Assembly (NCBI GenBank): GCA_020402945.1
Contig: JADBYQ010000026.1
Coordinates: 1-63,008 of the forward strand
Length of the DNA: 63,008 nucleotides
Direction of reading: 5' to 3'
Origin: Cytophagales bacterium
GTDB lineage: Bacteria; Bacteroidota; Bacteroidia; Cytophagales; Cyclobacteriaceae
Shown in pieces: positions 26,087-36,863 of the stretch. Both the position numbers and the translations under genes were made by a program. Under the pieces are notes generated by a model. The model saw nothing but the letters and a program-made list of their open reading frames with translations, ran no database searches and had not been told where the DNA came from. Each line of letters begins with the position of its first letter. Position 1 is the stretch's first letter.

Positions 26087-26138
26087 GTAACATTTATCTT
26101 AAGTCACATTTACACATATAGAATCGCTTTCGCCCTCG

Positions 26139-29100
26139 ATGAAACTGGATAAGAAGAATATTTTTGATATTTATCCGCTAACGGAAGTTCAGCATGGAAT
26201 CTTATTTGAAAGTTTTAAAGATGGCCTGGATAAGACCTACGCAGTGCAATTATTCCTCGGCTATGATTTTCTATTAGATAATACTAGGTTTGTAGAAGCT
26301 TGGAAAAAAATATTTACAGACAATGAGTTGCTGAGAGCTGTTGTCCGGTGGAAACAAATTAGTAAACCTATTTTGGTCATTCTGGACGATGTCAATGACC
26401 GAATAAAGTTCCAGTCGAGAAACAACGTAGTCTTTAATGGTTTTAAATCATATGCTGAGGTTCATTGTGTTGAGCCGATAAAGATTGAAAAGGAAGTTTT
26501 TACCGTTACACTACATCATATCAATAACCACAAAAGTCTTGTGGAAATTAGAAGTCACCATCTTATACAAGATGGTTGGAGTACTTCAATTCTGATTAAT
26601 GAATTTGTAAAGTACTATTTGGCTGAGAATGATACACGGCCCCCAAAAACGCTGTTTAAGGAATATATTTCATTCGTTCAATCACAAAAGACCAATCAAC
26701 AATCACAATACTACTGGTCGGCTCATTTACAGGGTGTTGAACCAACACGTTTGATTGAAAATACAGGAAAGGTTTTTTCTGAAGATAAATATGTTAGGTC
26801 TTTTGATTCGGATTTCCATTATGCGATCAGACGCTGCGCGACTGAACATAGCGTCAGTTTGCCAACAATACTCCACTTAGGGTGGGCGATGGCGTTGAGC
26901 GATTATCAATCTCAAAACGATGTTGTTTTTGGATCCGTTGTTTCCGGAAGGCCAGCGCATATTAAAGGTATTGATCACATGGTAGGTAATTTCATTAATA
27001 CCTTGCCGTGCAGGATTTGTTTTAATCCTGAATTGTCAGTTAGGGAGGCGCTGCAGGAGCTTCAAAACAACATGTCAGCGCGAACTGAATTTGACTGGCA
27101 GAGTGTTGGTGAGATAAAACAAATTGCAGGTATTGATTTAAATTCAAATCTATTCGATAGTGTTCTGATTATTGAGAATTATCCATTTAATAATGCGATC
27201 CTTTACGGGGAAAAGTTCAAAGCATCGTACGCCGAAATGAAAGAATCGGCCAGTTACCCATTGGATATTTCAATTCGACTCTTATCGGAAATTGAGGTTG
27301 ACGTAAAGTTTCATTCGGATAAAATATCGGCCGAGACAGTTTCGTTTCTTATCGGTTCGTTTAAGAATGCGTTGTCGTTTATACTTCTTGATTCGGAGGT
27401 ACCAATTGTTAGTTACAGTGCTATTACCGCTGAGGAAAAATTTAGAATATTAAAAGAATTTAATAAACCGGTAAATGTCGATATCTTGCCGGCGAAGTCT
27501 ATTGCAACCCTTTTTGACGATCAAGTATTTCAAAGACCCGAGGTAATCGCACTTGTTTCCGGTGATGTTAAGTTAACATACCTTCAATTGCAGAAGTCTG
27601 CAAATGCGCTCGCTCGCAAGTTAAAAAATAGTGGTGTAAGGAAAGGTGAAGTAATTGGTGTATACACAACGCACAATGTTAGTCGCATAATTTCATTGTT
27701 GGCGATACTGAAATCCGAAGCTGTGTTTCTGCCCATTAGGCTAAAAGAGCCGCTGGAAAACGTTCATGCGGCCATGGGAGCTTGTGCATCTACTAAACTT
27801 CTTGTAGAGCCAATTTTTGTAGAAACGTTTTATAACAGTGCGCTATTTGCAGACACGACACTTATCTCCACCGATACGCACGAAGACTACGAAAAAAAGG
27901 CAATTCAAAATGTTTCCTTCGATCGCGTCGCGTCCATCTATATATTAATGACTTCTGGTTCTACGGGCACGCCAAAGGCAGTGTTAGTTGATCAACAAAA
28001 TTTACTCAATACCATACAATGGTTTATCAGGGAATATGATATAAAGCCTGGGACGCGTATTCTTCAACTTACAGACTATACTTTTGATCCCAGTTTTGAG
28101 GACATCTTCGGTGGGCTAATTGCAGGTGCTGAGATACATTTGCCGACGTTGGATGTTCTTTCCGATTCGCGTGCGTGCTATAACTATCTGCACGAGAATG
28201 AGATCAATATAATTAATTATGTCCCCTCCGTATTGTATGAGATACTAGGGAACAGAGAGAAAGTTAATTCCATTCAAGTGGTAATATCCGGTGGGGAGGA
28301 ATTGAGCGAGACAATTATGAATGAATTATTAAACAGGGGTTATACACTGTACAATAACTATGGACCAACTGAAACAACGATTGACTGCCTGTTCTCCAAA
28401 TGTGATGTGGGTAAAGTTAATCTAGGAAGGCCGATAACAAATGCCTACTGTTTATTACTCGACGTTCGTAATCGCCTCACGCCGATCAATCGTGTTGGCG
28501 AGATTTGTATTGGCGGGCTCGGTGTGTCGCCCGGATACTTGAACAATCCCTCACTGACGGCGGAAAAATTTATTGCAGATCCCTTTAACCCTGGTCAGCG
28601 CCTATATAAGACTGGAGATTTTGGAAAATGGCAGGAGGATGGTACGATTGTCTACATGGGTAGGAGAGATAGTCAAGTAAAAATCAATGGTATTCGTGTT
28701 GAACTCGGAGCGATTAAATCTACCATCAACAAAATCAACGAGGTGTTGCAGTCAGAAGTTCTTGTTGCCGGACCAGGTAAGCGATTAGTAGCATTCATTC
28801 AGTGTAAAATGGATCAGTTCATAAGCGAAGAAGGTGTGGTAACGTTTCTTAGTAAGTCGCTAGCGCCGCATATGATACCCAAAGCCGTTATATTCCTCGA
28901 CAAATTTCCGCTCACCGCCAATGGAAAAACAGATGGCAGGGAATTATTAAGAATTTACAATGAGCGCAAAACAGCAAATGTTTCTTTAGCGCATAAACGT
29001 GTTTCAAGCTATTCGGCTAGCTTAATATCTATCTGGGGTACACTATTGGAAATTGATGATGTTGATCCCGATAAGAGTTTTTTCGAATTGGGCGGCGATT

Positions 29101-29309
29101 CATTCGGGTTGATGAAGTGTGTAAATCGCGTTAATGAATATTTCAAAATTGATTTGCCGATCTCAACTTTCTTCTCGTATCCAACCATTACATTATTGGG
29201 TCAGCATATTCAGAATATCAAGGAAGACAAACTAGCAATTGAAGCCACGCCAACTGCGCGGTTCGAGGAAGCAAAAGAGAGGTTGTTATTAATCCGGAAG
29301 AACCGATGA
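26139..29309 (+). CDS. NRPS module C-A-PCP (possibly diaminopropionate)
   Basis: 1056 residues. Condensation (about 10-430) opens with IYPLTEVQHGILFES and has an intact HHLIQDGW (H140, H141, D145). Adenylation has TSGSTGTPKA at 605, FDPSFEDIF (D650), A5 YGPTETTID, YKTGDFGKW and NGKTDGREL. The PCP has LGGDS, S988. My GrsA-based code is DPENIGNIDK. I cannot match it to a known substrate, but the acidic residue at position 239 is typical of A domains for amine side chains (Lys, Orn), and the SbnA/SbnB pair makes Dap available. Dap is therefore a reasonable guess, not a reading. The last four bases overlap the start of the PKS gene (ATGA), so the two are translationally coupled. Confidence 0.93.
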   Translation: MKLDKKNIFDIYPLTEVQHGILFESFKDGLDKTYAVQLFLGYDFLLDNTRFVEAWKKIFTDNELLRAVVRWKQISKPILVILDDVNDRIKFQSRNNVVFNGFKSYAEVHCVEPIKIEKEVFTVTLHHINNHKSLVEIRSHHLIQDGWSTSILINEFVKYYLAENDTRPPKTLFKEYISFVQSQKTNQQSQYYWSAHLQGVEPTRLIENTGKVFSEDKYVRSFDSDFHYAIRRCATEHSVSLPTILHLGWAMALSDYQSQNDVVFGSVVSGRPAHIKGIDHMVGNFINTLPCRICFNPELSVREALQELQNNMSARTEFDWQSVGEIKQIAGIDLNSNLFDSVLIIENYPFNNAILYGEKFKASYAEMKESASYPLDISIRLLSEIEVDVKFHSDKISAETVSFLIGSFKNALSFILLDSEVPIVSYSAITAEEKFRILKEFNKPVNVDILPAKSIATLFDDQVFQRPEVIALVSGDVKLTYLQLQKSANALARKLKNSGVRKGEVIGVYTTHNVSRIISLLAILKSEAVFLPIRLKEPLENVHAAMGACASTKLLVEPIFVETFYNSALFADTTLISTDTHEDYEKKAIQNVSFDRVASIYILMTSGSTGTPKAVLVDQQNLLNTIQWFIREYDIKPGTRILQLTDYTFDPSFEDIFGGLIAGAEIHLPTLDVLSDSRACYNYLHENEINIINYVPSVLYEILGNREKVNSIQVVISGGEELSETIMNELLNRGYTLYNNYGPTETTIDCLFSKCDVGKVNLGRPITNAYCLLLDVRNRLTPINRVGEICIGGLGVSPGYLNNPSLTAEKFIADPFNPGQRLYKTGDFGKWQEDGTIVYMGRRDSQVKINGIRVELGAIKSTINKINEVLQSEVLVAGPGKRLVAFIQCKMDQFISEEGVVTFLSKSLAPHMIPKAVIFLDKFPLTANGKTDGRELLRIYNERKTANVSLAHKRVSSYSASLISIWGTLLEIDDVDPDKSFFELGGDSFGLMKCVNRVNEYFKIDLPISTFFSYPTITLLGQHIQNIKEDKLAIEATPTARFEEAKERLLLIRKNR

Positions 29310-32300
29310 AGCAAAGAGAATACAATGGATTGGAAATTGCTGTGATTGGTATGGCTAGCAGATTTCCAAAATCTAAAGATATACAGCAGTTCTGGAATAA
29401 CCTGATAGCAGGGAATGAATGCATTACCATTGATAAAGTAGAAGATGGCAGTGGTTTAATAAAAGCGAAGGGCATTCTTGAGGACAATGAGTGTTTTGAT
29501 TTTGATTTCTTTAATTATTCACCAAACGAAGCCGAATTACTAGATCCACAGATTCGTGTCTTGCATGAATGTACATGGGAGGCATTGGAAGATGCAGGAT
29601 ACAATCCGTTCACGTATGGTGGACTGATTGGCAACTTTGTCGGAGCGTCTACTAACCCAACCTCGGATCTTAATCGTTTTCTTCATGACAAAAATGGGTG
29701 TCATGAATTGTGGTCGAATCTTTTATATTCCGACAAGGATTTTATCAGCACCAGAATTTCTCATAAACTGAATTTAAGAGGGCCAAGTCTTACCTTAGAT
29801 ACAGCCTGCTCAACATCACTAACTGCTATTGATGTAGCGTGTCAAGGCCTCCTAACAGGGAAATGTGACATGGCTGTGGCAGGCGGTATATCCATTACCT
29901 ATCACGATGAGAATGGCTATGTTTACAAAGATGGATTTATCAGTTCGCCTGATGGTCATTGCAGGGCCTTTGACGAAGATGCAAAGGGGACAGTAACTGG
30001 AAATGGTGTAGGTGTCGTTATCCTGAAACGACTCGAAGATGCATTGAAGGACGGTGATAAAATTGATGCTATTATTCTTGGATCCGCTGTCAACAACGAT
30101 GGCGTTACTAAGCAAGGTTATACGGCGCCGTCACGTGAAGGGCAAGTAGGAGTCATACGTAGTGCGCACCAAATGGCTAGTATTTCTTCAGAGACCATAA
30201 GCTATATCGAAGCCCATGGCACAGCCACACAAGTTGGTGATCCGATAGAAATAGATGCACTAAAAATTGCATTCAATACAAATAAAAAAAATTACTGCGC
30301 CATCGGTTCAGTGAAGACGAATCTTGGTCACTTGGACGCTGCTGCAGGCGTTGCTGGGTTCATAAAAGCGGTGCTTGTCTTAAAGAACAAGCAGATACCA
30401 CCTACCCTTCATTTTAAAAAACCAAATTCCAAATTTGATCTTAGCAATAGTCCGTTCTACATTAACAGTGAACCCATAAAATGGGGTGATAGCCCGCTGC
30501 TGCGGCGGGCAGGAGTAAGCTCTTTTGGCATAGGGGGAACCAATGTACATGTTGTCTTAGAAGAAGCGCCTAAGGTAAGCCATGATGCAAGCGTTAGGAG
30601 TGATGTGTTTTTGTTGTCAGCGCGCGTAGTCGATCAGTTGTTAGAAGTGAAAAACAATTTTGAGACGTATATCGACTCAGCGGCAATTGATGCACTGGCG
30701 TTTAATGACGTGGCGCATACACTCAGAACAGGGAGAAAGCATTTTAAGTACAAGATTGCAATACAAGCTAGTTCCATTAACGATTTAAAGGAGAAGTTAA
30801 AAAAATATCACGTCATAGAGAAACGCACCCATAGTCGCGCAGTAGGAAAAACTGTTTTTATGTTTTCCGGTCAGGGAAGTCAGTACCTGAATATGACAAA
30901 GGAACTCTATCAACAAAACACGTATTACCGGGAGCAGTTGGGCCATTGTATCACGATTTTAAATACCATTTATAATCGTGATATCAAATCAATTTTGTTT
31001 CATGATGGAGATAATGGGCCAACTGAAATCAACAACACCTTATATACACAACCCTTTTTGGTCGCGGTTGAATACGCAATGGCAAAGTTGTTGATGCAAT
31101 GCGGAGTTCAACCTGACATAGTAATTGGTCACAGTGTTGGCGAATACACGGCAGCATGCATAGCAGGCATTTTTAGTCTTGATGATATGTTGACGATCGT
31201 ATCGAAAAGAGCAGCGTTCATGGGTGATTTGGAGAAGGGCAGTATGCTGGCAGTTAATATTGAGAAAGATAAGTTGCTGAACGTTCTTCCTGATGATGTA
31301 ACACTCGCTGCAGAAAATTCAAACAAACAGATGGTCATATCAGGCTCGTTCACGTCAATTGCTGGTGTGAGGGAAATACTTCAGCAACAGCAGTGGGCTC
31401 ATTCGGAGTTACACACATCGCACGCGTTTCACTCCCGGATGATGCTTCCGATAGCGGAAGCGCTGGAAAAGGAGATTGCAAAAATGACGTTGCATCCTCC
31501 TTCTGTTTGTTACATCTCTAATGTTACGGGTAAAGAGGTGAGCTACGAAGAAATCAACAAGCCAAGCTATTGGAGCGATCAGATGACAAACACTGTTCTC
31601 TTCAAAGAATGTATTCTTTCAGCAGTACGCGCAGGTGCCACACAATTTATGGAGGTTGGGCCAGGCATCGCTTTACAAACTTTCGTCAAGGCGATCGACA
31701 ATGATGTAGAGACCACCGGATTTGTAAGACATGCTAAAGAAGCCGTAAACGATGTTGCGTATTTTCTTGAGAAACTAGCATCGTTGTGGGAGCGGGGGAA
31801 CAAAATTGACTGGAATGAAGTGTTTCAAAAACAGCCGCGAAGAAAAGTGTCACTCCCCACATACCCTTTTATAAAAAATCAAATTCCTGTTCGTCGCATT
31901 GATTTTAATACTATTACAGAACATGGAAATTTTCAAAAAACCAGTGGAGATGACACCCTCAAATATTATGCACCGATATGGACACAATCGGTTATGTCAA
32001 AAAATACGCAGGACAATGTAAGTGTATCAGTTCTTATGCTCTCCTTTGATGTTAACAAAGACGCATCATTGATCGAGGGGATTAGGCGAAGTTATCCTGA
32101 GTCTATGCTCATAGAGTTGGGAAGTCACTTTTGCGAAAATTCGACCGACCATCTAACGATTGATGCGATAAATGAAGAAGGTTACGAAAAAGTACTTCTT
32201 CAATTGATGAAGCGAGGTCATGACGAGATCAAAATCATACTTTTTGACAATCAGCCTGAAGAACTATTAAATGGTACGCCATTGGCGGCATTGCAGGCCT

Positions 32301-33859
32301 TTTCATTTTTAATTAAATCCTTGACGGCATCAACAGGATTCAAAAAGAAGAATATTTATGCCATTACGTTTAATCTTCAAAATGTTTTGAATGAAGCAGT
32401 GGCTGACGCCTATTCATCAACGTTGCTCGGTGCGTTGAAAGTAGTTTCTTGTGAGCATAACGAGATCAATTGTACGTCTATTGATATCGATCGCAATGAA
32501 TTGTTAAACGAAAACCTTTTAGTCGTAGATAAACTAAATTCTGAGATAGCGGTAACGCCAAGTGACATTGTTGTGGCATACAGAAAGAACATCCGCTGGG
32601 TGCAGGATTTTCAAGAAATTGTGCCGCATGTAAACACTACTAAACTCGAGCAATCAGGTGTTTATGTGATCACAGGTGGTGTAGGAGGAATGGCGTGTAC
32701 GATTGCTGCGTATTTGCTCGAAAAGTACGCCGCGCATGTTGTACTCATTGGCAGATCTAACTTTTTACGCAATGCAGATTGGTCGTCTACCGAATGGGTA
32801 GATGCCCTTGATGTAAAGTATCAACCAGGCGTTAAAAATCTAATCGCCAAGTGCCAGGCAAGCAAAGGTTCTTTGATATCGTTTCAAGCGAATGTATCTG
32901 AATTGGAAAGTGTTCGTGATGTTTTCGAGCAGGTCACTTCTACAAGAAAATCCATCGACGGTATTTTTCATACCGCAGGTGTGATTGACTACGGCGGCGT
33001 CATGCAGCGACGAAGTTTTGATTCGTTACGAGAGGTGATGCTTCCAAAAGTGCAAGGAACAGATAACCTTATTAAATGTATCGAAGCAAGAGGTGTTAAA
33101 CCTGGTTTTCTTTTACTCTTCTCGTCGAATGGAAATATCTTTTACGCTTATAAATACGGTCAGGCCGGCTATAATGCAGCGAATGAATATATGGATGCTA
33201 TCTCCTCGGTACGGCGCTCGGCGAATACTGACATCAAAGCTATCAACTGGAACGATTGGTATGACGTGGGCATGACAGTTGATTCGCTCAATAATAAATT
33301 CGATAATATTTCAAACGATGATTTTCGTGCAAAGATTGATGACGGTATAATGCCGGAAGAAGGTATGGCAGTTATTGAAAATATATTGAATTCCTCCCTT
33401 AGAAGGGTGGTCATTTCGAAAAAAGACGTGAAGAAGGAGATAGCGAATATGAACTATCTGCTTCAGAACAACAAGTCGGCATTGTGGAGCGGCCTCTTAG
33501 AACATTCGTCATTAGGCGGTAGAGCTTATAAAAGACCTGCATTGGAAACACTATATCAGTCGCCGCGCACGGTTGTTGAAGAACAAATTATAGAAGAGTT
33601 GGCGAAATATTTAAAGTACGAAAGTATAGGTGTTTATGATAATTTCTTTGAATTAGGCCTTACTTCATTAGACCTTGTGCAAATAAGCACCAGGCTTAGT
33701 GAAAGACTTAAATCAGATATTAACGTAACCACGTTATTTACTTACCCAACTGTCGACTTACTGACGGGCAAACTGGATTTTAATGCAAAAACTGAAAATC
33801 CAACAACATTTTACAGCAATGCGGATGACCTGCAAAATTCACTAGAACTTTTTAAGTAG
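29306..33859 (+). CDS. Type I PKS module KS-AT-KR-ACP
   Basis: 1517 residues. The ketosynthase has TACSTS (C168), EAHGTA and TNLGHLDAAAG. The acyltransferase has GQGSQYLNM, GHSVGEY (S610) and HTSHAFHS, the HAFH form of malonyl-CoA-specific ATs. The ketoreductase has TGGVGGMA at 1123-1130 and a catalytic Tyr (GYNAANEYMDA, Y1289). The ACP has LGLTSLD (S1454). The domain set predicts one malonyl extension with reduction to a beta-hydroxyl. It is the first PKS after an NRPS module, so its KS accepts a peptidyl chain. It overlaps the preceding gene by four bases. There is no dehydratase or enoylreductase. Confidence 0.95.
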   Translation: MKQREYNGLEIAVIGMASRFPKSKDIQQFWNNLIAGNECITIDKVEDGSGLIKAKGILEDNECFDFDFFNYSPNEAELLDPQIRVLHECTWEALEDAGYNPFTYGGLIGNFVGASTNPTSDLNRFLHDKNGCHELWSNLLYSDKDFISTRISHKLNLRGPSLTLDTACSTSLTAIDVACQGLLTGKCDMAVAGGISITYHDENGYVYKDGFISSPDGHCRAFDEDAKGTVTGNGVGVVILKRLEDALKDGDKIDAIILGSAVNNDGVTKQGYTAPSREGQVGVIRSAHQMASISSETISYIEAHGTATQVGDPIEIDALKIAFNTNKKNYCAIGSVKTNLGHLDAAAGVAGFIKAVLVLKNKQIPPTLHFKKPNSKFDLSNSPFYINSEPIKWGDSPLLRRAGVSSFGIGGTNVHVVLEEAPKVSHDASVRSDVFLLSARVVDQLLEVKNNFETYIDSAAIDALAFNDVAHTLRTGRKHFKYKIAIQASSINDLKEKLKKYHVIEKRTHSRAVGKTVFMFSGQGSQYLNMTKELYQQNTYYREQLGHCITILNTIYNRDIKSILFHDGDNGPTEINNTLYTQPFLVAVEYAMAKLLMQCGVQPDIVIGHSVGEYTAACIAGIFSLDDMLTIVSKRAAFMGDLEKGSMLAVNIEKDKLLNVLPDDVTLAAENSNKQMVISGSFTSIAGVREILQQQQWAHSELHTSHAFHSRMMLPIAEALEKEIAKMTLHPPSVCYISNVTGKEVSYEEINKPSYWSDQMTNTVLFKECILSAVRAGATQFMEVGPGIALQTFVKAIDNDVETTGFVRHAKEAVNDVAYFLEKLASLWERGNKIDWNEVFQKQPRRKVSLPTYPFIKNQIPVRRIDFNTITEHGNFQKTSGDDTLKYYAPIWTQSVMSKNTQDNVSVSVLMLSFDVNKDASLIEGIRRSYPESMLIELGSHFCENSTDHLTIDAINEEGYEKVLLQLMKRGHDEIKIILFDNQPEELLNGTPLAALQAFSFLIKSLTASTGFKKKNIYAITFNLQNVLNEAVADAYSSTLLGALKVVSCEHNEINCTSIDIDRNELLNENLLVVDKLNSEIAVTPSDIVVAYRKNIRWVQDFQEIVPHVNTTKLEQSGVYVITGGVGGMACTIAAYLLEKYAAHVVLIGRSNFLRNADWSSTEWVDALDVKYQPGVKNLIAKCQASKGSLISFQANVSELESVRDVFEQVTSTRKSIDGIFHTAGVIDYGGVMQRRSFDSLREVMLPKVQGTDNLIKCIEARGVKPGFLLLFSSNGNIFYAYKYGQAGYNAANEYMDAISSVRRSANTDIKAINWNDWYDVGMTVDSLNNKFDNISNDDFRAKIDDGIMPEEGMAVIENILNSSLRRVVISKKDVKKEIANMNYLLQNNKSALWSGLLEHSSLGGRAYKRPALETLYQSPRTVVEEQIIEELAKYLKYESIGVYDNFFELGLTSLDLVQISTRLSERLKSDINVTTLFTYPTVDLLTGKLDFNAKTENPTTFYSNADDLQNSLELFK

Positions 33860-33910
33860 AATTTTAGTTGGGTAAATCATTCAAAAAAACACCATCCTTT
33901 TACCAGGAAA

Positions 33911-36838
33911 ATGAAAGACACTACTACCTCAAGGACAGGCCTAGAAATTGCCATTATTGGTATGAGTGGTCGTTTTCCAGGAGCTGCCAATGTGTATGAA
34001 TATTGGCAGAATCTCCTGCAAGGCAAGGAATCAATCTCACAATTCACGAACGTAGAGCTTCAACCGAATGTTTCGGAAGATCAGTATACCAAGAAGAATT
34101 ATGTAAGTGCAAAGGGTTATTTGAATAATATCGAATATTTCGATGCAGCGTTTTTTGGATACCATACGAAGGAAGCCATTCAGTTGTCGCCTCAAAGCAG
34201 AATATTTCAGGAATGTGTATGGGAGTGCCTTGAAGACGCAGGCTATAATATTCAAAAGTATCCCGGCTCTATTGGAGTTTATGCTGGCGCGTCCTCCAGT
34301 CTCGTCTGGCAGTTGCTAACTAATTTTAACACAGCATCTCAAACCGATGTATTTAATGCAGCCCTGCTCAATGACAAAGATTATTTGAGTACCCGTACAT
34401 CCTATCAGCTAAACTTAAAAGGGCCAAGCATAACCATTAATACCGCTTGCTCAACTTCGCTTGTGGCGATTCATTTGGCGTGCCGGGCCTTGTTGACACG
34501 CGAATGCGATATGGCCATAGCGGGAGGCGTCTCTGTTTCGCTTCCGATCAAAGCTGGTTATTTGTATGAAGATGGAATGATAAATTCACCCGACGGACAC
34601 TGCCGGCCTTTTGATAAGGGCGCAAACGGAACCGTGTTTAGTGATGGCGCAGGAGTGGTATTGCTGAAGCCACTGAGTCATGCCATAAGAGACAAAGATA
34701 ACATTCATGCGGTCATCCTCGGTTCGGCAATCAACAATGACGGAAGAAGCAAGGTAGGTTTCACTGCACCCAGCACGTTAGGGCAAGCCGATGTGCTCCG
34801 CCAAGCCTACAATGTGTCAAAGGTATCACTCGAAAGCATCAGCTATATTGAAGCTCACGGAACGGGAACTCAAATTGGTGATCCAATTGAAATTGAAGCG
34901 CTCAAGTCTGTCTTTAAAAATACCAATTCAGTTGTGCTGGGTTCGGTGAAAAGTAACTTGGGGCATTTGGATGTGGCTGCCGGCGTAGCGAGCTTGATTA
35001 AAGTGGTGCTCGCGTTAAAAAATAAGACGATACCACAAACGCTTCATTTTAATGAATTAAATACAAAAATCGATTTAAAGAACACCTGCTTTTCAATTAA
35101 CCGTCACGCTGTTGATTGGCGCAGCGAAGATTGTGTGCTACGTGCGGGCGTGAACTCCTTTGGTATCGGTGGGACCAATGCACATGTTATTGTGGAGCAG
35201 GCTCCATCGTTGAATGGAGATGAAATGGAATTGGTGAAAGATAACCTATTGTTGTTTTCGGCTAAAGCAGAAATTTCACTTGAGAATTATTTAAAGCAGA
35301 TAAAGAAATATGTCGAGGAAAAGGAATTTTACTTAGAAGATCTGGCCTTCACGCAAAACTTTGGAAGAGCATGGTTTGATGTACGCGCGGCAATTCATTT
35401 TTCAAGTAAAAAAGATCTTGTTAATAAGGTTGATCAATTGATTGAAAATAAATCTTATGCACATATTGTAGCTAAGCAAAAAATAATCTTTGCTTTTGCT
35501 GGTGTTGGTTCTGAATATCCGGCAATGGGTGTTGACTTATTTAAGAACGTAAAGCTGTTCAGGGAGATAGTGGAGGAAATAGCAAGTGATACCGTACTAA
35601 AAAATAATCAAGTTGATGTTTCTGATCTTTTGTATGGGTCTCAAGATAATTTAAGACGGTTTGAAGAAAACAAAGAAATTGCACTGTTTACATTCGAGTA
35701 CGCGCTTGGAAAATTTTTGATCGCTTTAGGGATCGAGCCCTTCTTCATGATTGGGCACGGTGTCGGCGAATATGTTGCTGCAGTGATGAGTGGTGTACTA
35801 TCACCCGGCGACGCTTTTAAAATTTTATTTGCAAGAAAGGAAATTAACAGGCAGTTTGAGGTTCCTGCATTGTTAAGTATAAACGCTGGTCTCAATGAAC
35901 TTGCCCCTCACCTTACTGACGAAATATTTGTAGCAGCGTGCAATGCTTCAACAAGCACTGTTGTAGCGGGTGTATCAAGTACGCTTGATCAATTTAAGCA
36001 AGTACTCGCCGGTGTAGGCATCCGTAGTATACTGATTCCCAATACGCAAATATTTAACGCAGGCCTGAGCCGGAATGAATTGATTGCATTTGGAGATCTG
36101 TTACATACGATCAAAATAAACCCACCTACCATTCCTTACCTTTCGTCCATCAGCGGAAGGAATATCACCGAGGAGTCGGTGGTAAAGCAAGACTACTGGC
36201 TTGATTTGATGACGCAAACCATCCGCTTTGACGAAGGTATCAGCGAACTTTTAAAATATGAACATACAACCTTTCTGGAAGTAGGTCCTTCGATGGTGAT
36301 TAGCGCATGGATAAATAGGAATACATATAAATTGCCTAGCCAGTATGCGGTAAGCGTTGTGAAGAACAGACACGAGCGAGCTTCTGACATCAATAAGTTA
36401 AATGAACTCCTCACCGAGTTGTGGAAAAGAGGTGTTGCCATCAAGTTCGATAAGGTAGATCATTGTATGGAGGGAAAGAAAATTAGCATGCCGACTTACC
36501 AGTTCGATAAAAAATATAACTGGGTTGATAGGGAAATCATAGACCTACATAGTATGGCGGAGAGGAATTCCTCCGTGCCGGCAAAAATGGAAAACAGTTT
36601 TACTACAAAGCATGAAATTGAGCAGCAGCTTCTGAATATATGGAGTGAAGTCATTGGCGGAGCTTCTATTGATACCCGAAAAAATCTTTTCGAAATGGGA
36701 ATAACATCGCTTGATGCGATAAATGTTCATCGAAAATTAAAAAGTCAAATAAATATTCAAGTTGAGGTCACAGCGATGTTTGAGCATCCGACAATTGAAT
36801 CATTCTCAGAGCATTTATTGAATCTCACAGAAAACTAA
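33911..36838 (+). CDS. Type I PKS module KS-AT-ACP with a catalytically dead AT
   Basis: 975 residues. The KS is complete (TACSTS with C180, EAHGTG, SNLGHLDVAAG). The AT fold is present but its key residues are gone. GQGSQ is replaced by GVGSEYPAM, the nucleophile motif GHSxGEY reads GHGVGEY (G617, codon 35759-35761), and where the neighbours have HTSHAFHS this AT has PNTQIFNAG (711-717). Both members of the Ser-His dyad are therefore lost. The ACP keeps its serine (MGITSLD, S933). There is no KR. The module could be loaded by another AT in trans, or could pass the chain on without extension. It starts 51 bases after the previous PKS gene. Confidence 0.94.
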   Translation: MKDTTTSRTGLEIAIIGMSGRFPGAANVYEYWQNLLQGKESISQFTNVELQPNVSEDQYTKKNYVSAKGYLNNIEYFDAAFFGYHTKEAIQLSPQSRIFQECVWECLEDAGYNIQKYPGSIGVYAGASSSLVWQLLTNFNTASQTDVFNAALLNDKDYLSTRTSYQLNLKGPSITINTACSTSLVAIHLACRALLTRECDMAIAGGVSVSLPIKAGYLYEDGMINSPDGHCRPFDKGANGTVFSDGAGVVLLKPLSHAIRDKDNIHAVILGSAINNDGRSKVGFTAPSTLGQADVLRQAYNVSKVSLESISYIEAHGTGTQIGDPIEIEALKSVFKNTNSVVLGSVKSNLGHLDVAAGVASLIKVVLALKNKTIPQTLHFNELNTKIDLKNTCFSINRHAVDWRSEDCVLRAGVNSFGIGGTNAHVIVEQAPSLNGDEMELVKDNLLLFSAKAEISLENYLKQIKKYVEEKEFYLEDLAFTQNFGRAWFDVRAAIHFSSKKDLVNKVDQLIENKSYAHIVAKQKIIFAFAGVGSEYPAMGVDLFKNVKLFREIVEEIASDTVLKNNQVDVSDLLYGSQDNLRRFEENKEIALFTFEYALGKFLIALGIEPFFMIGHGVGEYVAAVMSGVLSPGDAFKILFARKEINRQFEVPALLSINAGLNELAPHLTDEIFVAACNASTSTVVAGVSSTLDQFKQVLAGVGIRSILIPNTQIFNAGLSRNELIAFGDLLHTIKINPPTIPYLSSISGRNITEESVVKQDYWLDLMTQTIRFDEGISELLKYEHTTFLEVGPSMVISAWINRNTYKLPSQYAVSVVKNRHERASDINKLNELLTELWKRGVAIKFDKVDHCMEGKKISMPTYQFDKKYNWVDREIIDLHSMAERNSSVPAKMENSFTTKHEIEQQLLNIWSEVIGGASIDTRKNLFEMGITSLDAINVHRKLKSQINIQVEVTAMFEHPTIESFSEHLLNLTEN

Positions 36839-36863
36839 TTATACAACATCAAATTTATCTATT

